From positions 1 through 26,939 of the IMG/VR virus record IMGVR_UViG_3300006805_000129: a DNA stretch of 26,939 bases; one strand, given 5' to 3'. Origin of the DNA: a virus. The notes under the pieces were generated by a model. That model was not told where the DNA came from, made no database searches, and saw nothing but the letters and a program-made list of their open reading frames with translations. How positions within the stretch are numbered: position 1 is the first letter of the stretch; the number at the start of each line of letters is the position of its first letter. A program made the position numbers and the translations under genes. Of this stretch, positions 20,702-26,939 are shown in pieces.

Positions 20702-21907
20702 TTACGACGCGCCACCCACGAAGTGCTTGATGTGGCTGGTCTGCGGCAGGTTGCCATCGACGCGAATCTGGAAACGGAGAGTGACCTGACCCGTGTTGAA
20801 GGCGAAGTCATCGCTGCGAGCCACGTCGATCCCGCCGACCTGGCGGACGTAGTACGACGGGAAGTGCCCGGCGATGACGGACTTGTTGGCGGTGCCGGTT
20901 GACGCCATCGCGGGGTTCTCAATGAGCGGAACGCCCAGGACGGTATCAGGTGTCTGCGCCTGAATAGTCGGCAAGAACACATAGTCGCCGCCCGACGTCT
21001 TCAGCTTGCGCATCGCACCAATGCTCGCGCCGTTAGCCATCACGCCGAAACCGGGCAGCCGACGAGCGGCCCCGTCCAGCGAGTAGACCAACGAAATGAG
21101 GTCATCGGCAGTGAAGGCGCCAGCGACACCCGTGCCGCCCGTGCCGCCAGCCGCCGAAGCGGTAACGATGCCGTTCGGCTGAACGGTGCCCGTGCCCGTG
21201 GTGAGCACGGTGTTCACGGCGTAGCCGATCGCGTTGCCAGCCTGCTGACCGAGGAACCCGATGACGTCGATATTGCTGTCGGCAAGGAACTCCTGCGAGA
21301 CCTGCACGATGAAGGCGTACTTGTACGCCTTGAGCGTGGTCTTGGCGAACGCCGGGTCCGACTCGTCAATCGTGGCAGCCTCGGCCTCAAGGCCAGCGGT
21401 CGACCAAGACGACAGAGAAGGCAGCACGAGGTCTTCGCCGCTGGCCGTGTTGAGCACGGTCACGACGGACGGGTCCAGCATGGGGCCGACGAGGCGTGCC
21501 TGGTCGATGACCGCGTTTGAGAACGAGGTCGGGACCGGGGCGTTGCTCGTGGTCTTGGCCAGGTCGCGCTTCTCGAACTGGAACGAGTAGGCGCGGCGCT
21601 CGCCGGTCAGCAGCTCGCGCAGAATGTCGGCGTCGGACTTCTCCGCAGCCATGCGCGACTCAACCGGGCGGGCAACATTCTCAAGGCCGGACATGGCCTC
21701 GGCGATCTCGCGCTCACGCTTCTCAGCGTCAACGAGAGTGGTGATGAGGTCGCGCTTGGCGTCGAGCTCCGCGAACGTGCGGTCGACGAACTCGCGCTCC
21801 TCAGCGGACAGGTCACGGCCCTCGGCGGCGACCTCGTCCATCTTGGCCTTCGCTGCATGGTAGGCCGACTGGCGGTCCTCCACGAGCTTCTGAAGGTACT
21901 GAGACAA
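20702..21907 (-). CDS. Major capsid protein, HK97 fold
   Basis: Predicted 401-aa capsid subunit. Residues 1-85 are a charged coiled-coil delta domain that guides prohead assembly and should be removed by the protease. The mature HK97-fold part likely begins near residue 90-120. Typical marks are QVSQEFLADSNIDVIGFLGQ, a Gly-rich Ala/Thr loop near 245-255, LISLVYSLDGAARRL, GVPLIENPAM, and the P-domain end VTLRFQIRVDGN. The TTG start has GGAAAGGGG upstream. The gene is flanked on both sides by RNA hairpins, unlike its tightly overlapping neighbours. The glycosylation cassette that follows makes this surface protein a candidate acceptor. Confidence 0.92.
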   Translation of the reverse strand: MSQYLQKLVEDRQSAYHAAKAKMDEVAAEGRDLSAEEREFVDRTFAELDAKRDLITTLVDAEKREREIAEAMSGLENVARPVESRMAAEKSDADILRELLTGERRAYSFQFEKRDLAKTTSNAPVPTSFSNAVIDQARLVGPMLDPSVVTVLNTASGEDLVLPSLSSWSTAGLEAEAATIDESDPAFAKTTLKAYKYAFIVQVSQEFLADSNIDVIGFLGQQAGNAIGYAVNTVLTTGTGTVQPNGIVTASAAGGTGGTGVAGAFTADDLISLVYSLDGAARRLPGFGVMANGASIGAMRKLKTSGGDYVFLPTIQAQTPDTVLGVPLIENPAMASTGTANKSVIAGHFPSYYVRQVGGIDVARSDDFAFNTGQVTLRFQIRVDGNLPQTSHIKHFVGGAS

Positions 21908-21956
21908 GGTTGTTCACCCCTTTCCAGGGTGTAGTAGGACGCGCAGGTGATGACGT

Positions 21957-22009
21957 CCCGCCGAGGCTCCTCGGAGCGGGTAAACCCGGCTGCGGCTCCG
22001 CAGACCGGG
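21957..22009 (-). promoter_or_regulatory. Twin hairpins between protease and capsid genes
   Basis: On minus-strand RNA, 22009-21985 (CCCGG, bulged T, CTGCG, loop GAGC, CGCAG, CCGGG) and 21980-21957 (CCCGC, bulge, CGAG, loop, CTCG, GCGGG) are two hairpins of the same shape and near-identical loop, separated by TTTA. They lie between the protease stop and the capsid TTG start. They may stabilise or process the capsid mRNA or act as a partial terminator; no long T-tract follows. Confidence 0.65.
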
Positions 22010-22014
22010 AAGAA

Positions 22015-23079
22015 TTAGAGCGACTTGAAGTGCAAGTCGAGTTTCGTGCGCAGGATGTCCAGCTTGGCCTTGACGTCGTCGTCGACGGCGGGCTCGGGCT
22101 CCGGGGTCGGCGCCAGCGACGCGACCACCGTGGACAGCAGGTCGGCCTGGTCAACGGTCAAGGTCTCGCCACGCTCAAGGGCGTCGAGCGCACCGTTGAG
22201 GGCGTCGGCGTCGGCGCCCGTCTTATCGGCGAGGGCGTCAATCGACCGCACGCTGGCCGACGTCTTGGTGTACGCCGGGAACGCAACCACGCTCACCTCA
22301 TGCAAACGGACCTGGCGCAGTTCGCGCTGAGAACCGTCCTCAGACCACGAGTCGCCACCGGGCGGCACCGTGAAACCGAAGGACATGGAGTCGACGACCT
22401 GAGCGCGCAACAGTTCAGCGGCGTCCCGGCCCTGCGAGGTATTGGGAAGGTCAGCGTCCACCAGCAGGCCCTTGGAGTCTTCCGACAGCCGAAGCGTCTT
22501 CGACCGGGTAGAGGCCAGCGGCATCGACGTGTCGTGCGACCACAAGAGGAAGACGTTATTGCGGGACTTCAGCGACCGGGTGAAGGCCCCCGGTGCGATG
22601 ACCTCCCTGAAAGGCAAGGGCTCGCTGGGCGAGTTGAAGACGGCCGCGTAGCCGGCGAAGCTCATACCATCGCCGGAGTCGCGGAACTCCCACTCGTTGA
22701 CTGTGACGTGACGGGTCTCAACGTCAGTGCTGCTCATGCGTCCTTCTTCCTCGCGGATGCGCTCGGCCTCGCGCTCAAGCCAACGACGGGCCGGTCCAGG
22801 GTTCGTGGGGTCAATGCCCCACAAGTAATGAGCCACGGCGCCAGCGCCGGGAAAGTCCCCATTGTCGGGGTCGGAGTTCTGCGGAGCGTCAAGGTCAACC
22901 TCGTGGCGAGCACCCCAAGCGTTCGCCCGAATGACTTTGTCGTTGCTCATAGTGCCGTCGGCGATCTGCCGTGCCTCGCGGATCGTGCCGTCAGTGAGGC
23001 CGTCGCCGCCGTAGCCGTCAGCCCTGTACGCCAAGCCCTTACGGGCGGCCTCGCTCATGTAGCCAGGAACGTCGGGCAT
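22015..23079 (-). CDS. Prohead protease with extra N-terminal domain
   Basis: Predicted 354-aa protein. Residues 116-280 are a HK97-type (U35) prohead protease: VNEWEFR near 127, FAGYAAVFNSPSE (141-153), FREVIAPGAF (157-166), catalytic LLWSHD with His182, SMSFGF with Ser231/Ser233, and LHEVSVVAFPAY (259-270). The C-terminus is acidic. Residues 1-113 form a second domain with KGLAYRADGYGGDGL, REARQIADG, DLDAPQNSDPDN and AVAHYLWGID. A similar small domain is found near head genes in many phages, sometimes fused and sometimes free. A possible internal start is ATG 22737 (Met115), with GAGGAAGAAGG just upstream; it would make a 240-aa protease alone. ATG 23079 overlaps the portal stop (TAATG). 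Confidence 0.88.
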   Translation of the reverse strand: MPDVPGYMSEAARKGLAYRADGYGGDGLTDGTIREARQIADGTMSNDKVIRANAWGARHEVDLDAPQNSDPDNGDFPGAGAVAHYLWGIDPTNPGPARRWLEREAERIREEEGRMSSTDVETRHVTVNEWEFRDSGDGMSFAGYAAVFNSPSEPLPFREVIAPGAFTRSLKSRNNVFLLWSHDTSMPLASTRSKTLRLSEDSKGLLVDADLPNTSQGRDAAELLRAQVVDSMSFGFTVPPGGDSWSEDGSQRELRQVRLHEVSVVAFPAYTKTSASVRSIDALADKTGADADALNGALDALERGETLTVDQADLLSTVVASLAPTPEPEPAVDDDVKAKLDILRTKLDLHFKSL

Positions 23080-24413
23080 TAGACCTGGGCGTTCTCGGCC
23101 GGCTGCAACTGGTTCGACGCCAGGCCGGTGTGCGGCATGGACGGCAGCCCCATGGCGGCCAGCACTGCCTCGGGGGAGTAGCCGGACTGGACGAGTTTTG
23201 CGGCCATTTCGACGCGCTCGCGCTGCTCCACGATTCCAGCAGCGGTGAGGTCAATGTTGGCGAGCGGCACGCGCACCTGCTCGCCGCCCTCAACGGGACG
23301 AAGGTCGAGGATGCGGCGAATGTCGTTGACGCTCATGTAGCCAGCCTGCAAGGCCGTGGAGAAAATCTGAGCCTGAGTGGCCGAGTCTCCGCGAAGTAGG
23401 CCGTCCATGTTCATGCGGAGGAAGACATCACCAGGCAGCAGGCGCGAGTGCGCCTCCTCAATCTTGGCGACTAGGGGCAGCAGCGAATACCGCACGAACT
23501 GGATGGCGTTGTGTTCGACGCTGGCGTAGGACATGGCGCCGGGTGTGTTCAAGCCAATCATGGAAGGCGGAACGCGGAAGATACGCGCGATCTCCTCCAC
23601 CGCGAACTGGCGAGACTCAAGCATTTGCGCCTGCTCGCCATCCGAGCCAGTCTTCATGAACTTGGCGCCGCCTGCCAGCACGCCTGGACGGTGCGCCTTC
23701 TTGAGCCCCTTGTGCCCAGCCTCAAAGGCGTCGACCAAGTCTTTCGCCTGCTCCTGGGTGAGATTGCCAGGGAACTCAATGATCCCCGACGTATTGGCGC
23801 CGTTGGAGAAGTACCGGGCAGCGAACTCGTCCAGGGCCTTCGCCAGACCGAGGGTCTGCTTGACCTCGTCCACGCGGGACACGCCCTTCAACTGCCCAGG
23901 GCGACGCATTTCGGTGATGTAGAGAACGTCCGACTGGGGCAGAACCGCCGAGCCGCCGTCAATGACGAACTCGCGCTGACGGCTGCCAGGGTTACGGCGA
24001 ACCTCTACCCGCGTCGGGTCCAGCGGCACCAGGGCCACGACCTCGCCGTTACCGCCCCGAAGAATCTGCACCACCGCGCCATGCGACAGGAGCATGGACG
24101 TCACGACCTGCTGCATGTAGTCAATGCGCGACGAGCCAGGCCCATCGGGCTCGGTGACCCACGCCGGCCGAGGACGATACGGCTGACGGTCACCATTGAC
24201 GCGGACGAACGTATCGGTCGGCAGGGCCGAAATCGTGTCGCCCAGCAGGCGAACGCAAGCGTACACCGCGCCGAGCTGCAACGAGTTCGCCTGATTGACG
24301 AAGGCGCCCGACCACGTCGTCATGGTCGAAACGTCAAGACCCGAACCCCAGACCTGCTGGTAGGAAAGGTCACGCTCCTCAACCTGCGGCGCAGCGAACA
24401 AGCGACCAAGCAT
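23079..24413 (-). CDS. Portal protein, HK97 type
   Basis: Predicted 444-aa portal that forms the dodecameric DNA gateway and docks the terminase and head-tail connector. Characteristic segments are QLGAVYACVRLLGDTISALP near 46-65, LVPLDPTRVEV near 128, KGVSRVDEVKQTLGLAKALD near 176-195, the crown-type SGIIEFPGNLTQEQA near 209, and FRVPPSMIGL near 280 followed by NAIQFVRYSLLPL. The length is normal for the family. The ATG directly follows the stop of a 46-aa membrane-protein gene (TAAATG) with GAGAGGGG as ribosome binding site. Confidence 0.93.
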   Translation of the reverse strand: MLGRLFAAPQVEERDLSYQQVWGSGLDVSTMTTWSGAFVNQANSLQLGAVYACVRLLGDTISALPTDTFVRVNGDRQPYRPRPAWVTEPDGPGSSRIDYMQQVVTSMLLSHGAVVQILRGGNGEVVALVPLDPTRVEVRRNPGSRQREFVIDGGSAVLPQSDVLYITEMRRPGQLKGVSRVDEVKQTLGLAKALDEFAARYFSNGANTSGIIEFPGNLTQEQAKDLVDAFEAGHKGLKKAHRPGVLAGGAKFMKTGSDGEQAQMLESRQFAVEEIARIFRVPPSMIGLNTPGAMSYASVEHNAIQFVRYSLLPLVAKIEEAHSRLLPGDVFLRMNMDGLLRGDSATQAQIFSTALQAGYMSVNDIRRILDLRPVEGGEQVRVPLANIDLTAAGIVEQRERVEMAAKLVQSGYSPEAVLAAMGLPSMPHTGLASNQLQPAENAQV

Positions 24414-24554
24414 TTACAGACCCCTCTCAAGGGCTATGCCAAAGGCCAGGCCGCAGACACCCGCCACAACGAAACCAAGCCACGGCGCCACCAGAGCGCA
24501 GCCCACAATCAGAGCGGCCGACCCGGCAACCTGCAAGGCGAGGGCAACCTTCAC
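24414..24554 (-). CDS. 46-aa small membrane protein
   Basis: An overlooked short gene between terminase and portal. GTG start at 24554 has AGGAG five bases upstream, and that AGGAG overlaps the terminase TAG. It ends at TAA 24414, next to the portal ATG. The protein is almost entirely hydrophobic: MKVALALQVAGSAALIVGCA, then LVAPWLGFVVAGVCGLAFGI and a short LERGL end. Two transmembrane helices separated by APW are likely. Small membrane proteins at this spot occur in several actinophages with unknown function. The long plus-strand frame on the same bases is a high-G+C shadow. Confidence 0.72.
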   Translation of the reverse strand: MKVALALQVAGSAALIVGCALVAPWLGFVVAGVCGLAFGIALERGL

Positions 24555-24562
24555 GGCGACTC

Positions 24563-26083
24563 CTAGACTGAGAAGAAAGCGGGCACGGCCGCCTCGGGCT
24601 CGGCCTCGCGGGCGTGCGTCGCCCGGTCAAAGGCGATGATCGCGGCTACCGCCGCGTCAATCTTGCGCGGCGAACCCCGATGCTCCTTGACCACCCGAGG
24701 GCCCCGAGCGTCAACCTTGATGACGCAGTTGTCCAAATGTCGGGCGAGAACGGGATGATGGTCGTGCGAGACCGCGCCGCTAGTAACCGCGTCATAAAAC
24801 TTGGCCGTCGAGGGAACCATTCGAGCCGGGCTGGACGACGGATACTCCACGACCGGAACACCGGCCTCGGCCAAAGCCTCCATGGACCGCGCCCAACGGT
24901 AGGGGTCACAAGCAACCTCGACCACGTTGAACTCGCCGCACGTCCGCAGGATCGTCGCCTCAACCTCACCGATATCCACCCGCCAGTCATCGCGGTCGGT
25001 GGGTTGCTTCTCCCAAATATCGACCAGCCAAATGCGCGGGTGTTCCTCAACCGTGACGCCGACAATGGCGGTGGTGTCGTTGGAGAACGAGCCGTCAAAG
25101 CCCAGCACGACCGGGACGTCGCGGCCCACCGAATCCAGCTGCGGCAGCGCATCCCATTCGCCGTGAGGCAACCACGCCTGCTGGGCCGAGACCCACTGAT
25201 TCAGGCGCTTGGTGCGGAACTCGTTTTCGGGAGTCCGCTTGACGGCGGACTCAAAGTCCTCGGGGTCCTGCAAGTCAGCGAAGCCAGGGTTGGCCTGCTG
25301 CCAAACCTTCGGCTCCTTGTGATCGGAGGACTCCGGTGCGCCCCACCAAGCCATGAAAAACGATGGGTCGTCAACCTCGCCGGCAGCCACCCGCTTGCCG
25401 TACTGCCAGAGCGAGTAGCAAGTCGAGTCCTGGCCCGTGGAGTCAGCCTTCACGCCAGCCGTCGATAGGGCGACGATCATGGAGTCCAAGCGCGCGGCCT
25501 GGGCCAGCGACATGACATCCCACAGTTCGCGGTTTGGGGCGGCGTGCAACTCGTCGTAAAAGACGGCCGTGGGGGACAGGCCCTCCTTAGTGAACGCCTC
25601 GGAGGAAAGCACCCGATACACCGAGCCAGTTGAGGGAATTTCAATGGCGTCCCGGTAGAGCTTGGCCAACTCCATGAGTTCGGGCGACTGCTCGACCATG
25701 GCCTTAGCGGACCCGAAAACGATGCGGGCCTGCTCCCGGTCAGCGGCACAGGAATAAACCTCGCCGCCACGCGGACCCAGATAGAGCGAATACAGGGCCA
25801 TGCCCGAACCCAGCGCGGACTTCCCCGACTTACGCGGCAGCATCACCAGCGACGTTCGATGCCTCAGTCGGCCATCGGGCCGTCGGGCGTAAACGGCTTC
25901 TAGGAGTTTCTTCTGCCAGGGCCGCAGCAGCAGCGGCTCACCAGCCTTGCCCCCGATGGAGTCCTTGACCTGGGGGCACAGTTGCTCAATGAACTCAACG
26001 ACGTCTTTCCCTGACCCGCGTTTGATATCAGCGGGTGGGACGGGTGTCAGTAATGCAGGGGGCCAGCCCTTAATTTTGCCCAT
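24563..26083 (-). CDS. terL: Terminase large subunit
   Basis: Predicted 506-aa DNA-packaging motor. Numbering from the ATG at 26083, the ATPase has Walker A PRKSGKS (83-89) and Walker B VFYDELH (174-180, with Asp177 and Glu178); the coupling-motif LSTAG near 206 is also present. The C-terminal nuclease has metal-binding Asp330 in VLGFDGS, Asp393 in VEVACDP, and Asp476 in KIDAAVAAI. I chose the ATG at 26083 because GGAG lies nine bases upstream; a TTG at 26098 would give 511 aa but has no ribosome binding site. It follows a plus-strand gene rather than the small terminase directly. Confidence 0.94.
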   Translation of the reverse strand: MGKIKGWPPALLTPVPPADIKRGSGKDVVEFIEQLCPQVKDSIGGKAGEPLLLRPWQKKLLEAVYARRPDGRLRHRTSLVMLPRKSGKSALGSGMALYSLYLGPRGGEVYSCAADREQARIVFGSAKAMVEQSPELMELAKLYRDAIEIPSTGSVYRVLSSEAFTKEGLSPTAVFYDELHAAPNRELWDVMSLAQAARLDSMIVALSTAGVKADSTGQDSTCYSLWQYGKRVAAGEVDDPSFFMAWWGAPESSDHKEPKVWQQANPGFADLQDPEDFESAVKRTPENEFRTKRLNQWVSAQQAWLPHGEWDALPQLDSVGRDVPVVLGFDGSFSNDTTAIVGVTVEEHPRIWLVDIWEKQPTDRDDWRVDIGEVEATILRTCGEFNVVEVACDPYRWARSMEALAEAGVPVVEYPSSSPARMVPSTAKFYDAVTSGAVSHDHHPVLARHLDNCVIKVDARGPRVVKEHRGSPRKIDAAVAAIIAFDRATHAREAEPEAAVPAFFSV

Positions 26084-26128
26084 GCGCAGGGGCTCCAAGG
26101 TAAAGTCGGCAGCGAATGAGGGGGGACA

Positions 26129-26470
26129 ATGTCAGTCTGGAACAAATACGGAACCATGACCGAAGGCCGAGTCACCGCAAATCTGCGCATGACCGGACCG
26201 GACATCTACTACGACGCCTGCCGATGGCTCTACAACCAAGAGCCCGTAGGCAATAAGGAATACCGACCCGCACAAGCGGCCATCGTCAACGGCGTGCCCA
26301 TGGTCGTTATTGACGGCGCAGCCTGCGGATACCTACCTACCGACTGGACACAGTTCGTCGGAGCGATAAAGCAGCGCGGACCGCTGCATGGCACCGGAAC
26401 ACTTCTTTGGCGTCAGCAGCCAAACGGCCAATGGGAGTTCGCCGTCTTCATTGACCTGAAGGACGCCTAG
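26129..26470 (+). CDS. Plus-strand gene between the terminase genes, HIRAN-like?
   Basis: Predicted 113-aa protein on the strand opposite to all surrounding late genes. GAGGGGGG stands three bases upstream of the ATG. The pattern AQAAIVNGVPMVVIDGAACG (48-67), then YLPTDWTQFVGAI, and the end LLWRQQPNGQWEFAVFIDL resembles the small HIRAN-like domain of actinobacterial proteins (strand, 'VVxDGxxxGYL', helix, final 'V-x-IDL'), which in larger proteins binds DNA ends. That match is from memory and weak. The stop TAG and the small terminase stop share CTAG at 26467-26470. It is 45 nt from the large terminase start, so the two are divergent. Possibly a moron gene expressed on its own. Confidence 0.62.
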   Translation: MSVWNKYGTMTEGRVTANLRMTGPDIYYDACRWLYNQEPVGNKEYRPAQAAIVNGVPMVVIDGAACGYLPTDWTQFVGAIKQRGPLHGTGTLLWRQQPNGQWEFAVFIDLKDA

Positions 26471-26889
26471 CGCTTATCCGCCTTCGCCCTCATCCGGTCA
26501 ATGGTCGAGGCCGCCTTCACCTCAGCCAGCCCAAGCCGGGCACGAGCCGTCGGATTGAAACCCAGCGCCGTCAGCCAGTCCGCGATCTCACGGTTCAACT
26601 CGCGCAACTGCTTACGGGCCTCAGTTGACGACTCAGCCACCGGGACCAGGCGCGCCCGCTCCTCAAGCGACTCCCGCAACATGGACAACTGGACGCCGTC
26701 AGTCTGAGCGAACCACGCCGACCCGGCCGCCATGATCTCGGCAAACAGGTCGGCCGGCGGACGCTCATGCGGCGCGGAGTCAATGGCAGGCACCGCAGCA
26801 AGAGGCCCTCGATTGTGACGCGATGCGTCAAACGTGCCCGTGCGCTTGTGCTGCTCAATCGGCTTCGGCGGTCGGCCGCGAGGGGCCAC
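26467..26889 (-). CDS. terS: Terminase small subunit
   Basis: Predicted 140-aa DNA-recognition subunit of the packaging motor. The N-terminus GRPPKPIEQHKRTGTFDASR is the usual start of actinophage P27-like small terminases. A helical middle (LFAEIMAAGSAWFAQTDGVQ, then LSMLRESLEERARLV) follows, and the end, LTALGFNPTARARLGLAEVK, is the family's normal C-terminal motif. GTG start with GGAGG seven bases upstream. The gene is separated from the large terminase by a plus-strand gene. Confidence 0.9.
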   Translation of the reverse strand: MAPRGRPPKPIEQHKRTGTFDASRHNRGPLAAVPAIDSAPHERPPADLFAEIMAAGSAWFAQTDGVQLSMLRESLEERARLVPVAESSTEARKQLRELNREIADWLTALGFNPTARARLGLAEVKAASTIDRMRAKADKR

Positions 26890-26915
26890 GGCTAAACCTC
26901 CAAAATCAGGTCTGA

Positions 26916-26921
26916 ATTATG
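26916..26921 (-). promoter_or_regulatory. Possible -10 element of the late operon
   Basis: The minus strand reads CATAAT 27 bases before the small terminase start, five of six matches to TATAAT. The -35 region would lie beyond the right edge of the window, so the promoter cannot be confirmed. Confidence 0.3.
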
Positions 26922-26939
26922 CGGCGATTTGCGTGTGCA

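Noticed and set aside
21910-23082. Long plus-strand frame (390 codons) opposite the prohead protease
   Set aside because: It is antisense to a clear protease, has no recognisable domain or ribosome binding site, and such shadows are normal in G+C-rich DNA.
24614-25468. Plus-strand frame of 284 codons opposite the large terminase
   Set aside because: Antisense shadow of conserved terminase motifs; Arg/His-rich translation without family resemblance.

Overview
The window is G+C-rich and looks like the structural half of a temperate siphovirus (or prophage) of a high-G+C actinobacterium. The evidence is frequent GTG and TTG starts, purine-rich ribosome binding sites, HK97-fold head genes, and domains typical of actinobacteriophages. 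Almost everything lies on the minus strand, so the phage reads from right to left. No tRNA, CRISPR array or insertion sequence was seen. No gene-free stretch exceeds 300 bases; the longest is 3980-4240.

Packaging and head (26889 to 20702, minus): small terminase, large terminase, a 46-aa membrane protein, HK97-type portal, prohead protease with an extra N-terminal domain, and major capsid protein. A plus-strand gene (26129-26470) is wedged between the two terminase genes.

Sugar cassette (20622 to 17673, minus): two glycosyltransferases and an NAD-dependent epimerase/dehydratase sit between the capsid gene and the head-tail connectors. They overlap by ATGA junctions and may glycosylate the virion. 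The capsid gene is flanked by strong RNA hairpins; those on its 3' side form two mutually exclusive structures that reach the ribosome binding site of the first glycosyltransferase.

Connector and tail (17670 to 5597, minus): two connector or terminator proteins, major tail protein, a frameshifted tail assembly chaperone pair (canonical -1 slip site CCCTTTG), a basic gp10-like protein, a short tape measure, Dit-like protein, a Tal-like hub protein with a carbohydrate-binding-like insertion, a fibre with a C-terminal S74 chaperone, a fibre with collagen-like repeats, three tandem paralogous tail-tip proteins, and a small acidic/alanine-rich protein. A clear terminator follows.

Accessory, lysis and integration (5501 to 3): an orphan beta-class DNA methyltransferase (minus); a two-gene plus-strand operon with an HTH protein, whose promoter carries two matching 16-bp palindromes over its -35 and -10; the lysis cassette (DUF2746-like membrane protein, holin, amidase); a chain of overlapping genes (small HTH-like protein, metallophosphoesterase, DUF6378-like protein, acidic protein); and a convergent tyrosine integrase at the left edge. 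Replication genes, the main repressor and excisionase are not in the window.

The points most worth following are the glycosylation cassette with its alternative-hairpin leader, the palindrome-controlled reverse operon inside the late region, the plus-strand gene between the terminase genes, and the triplicated tail-tip family.
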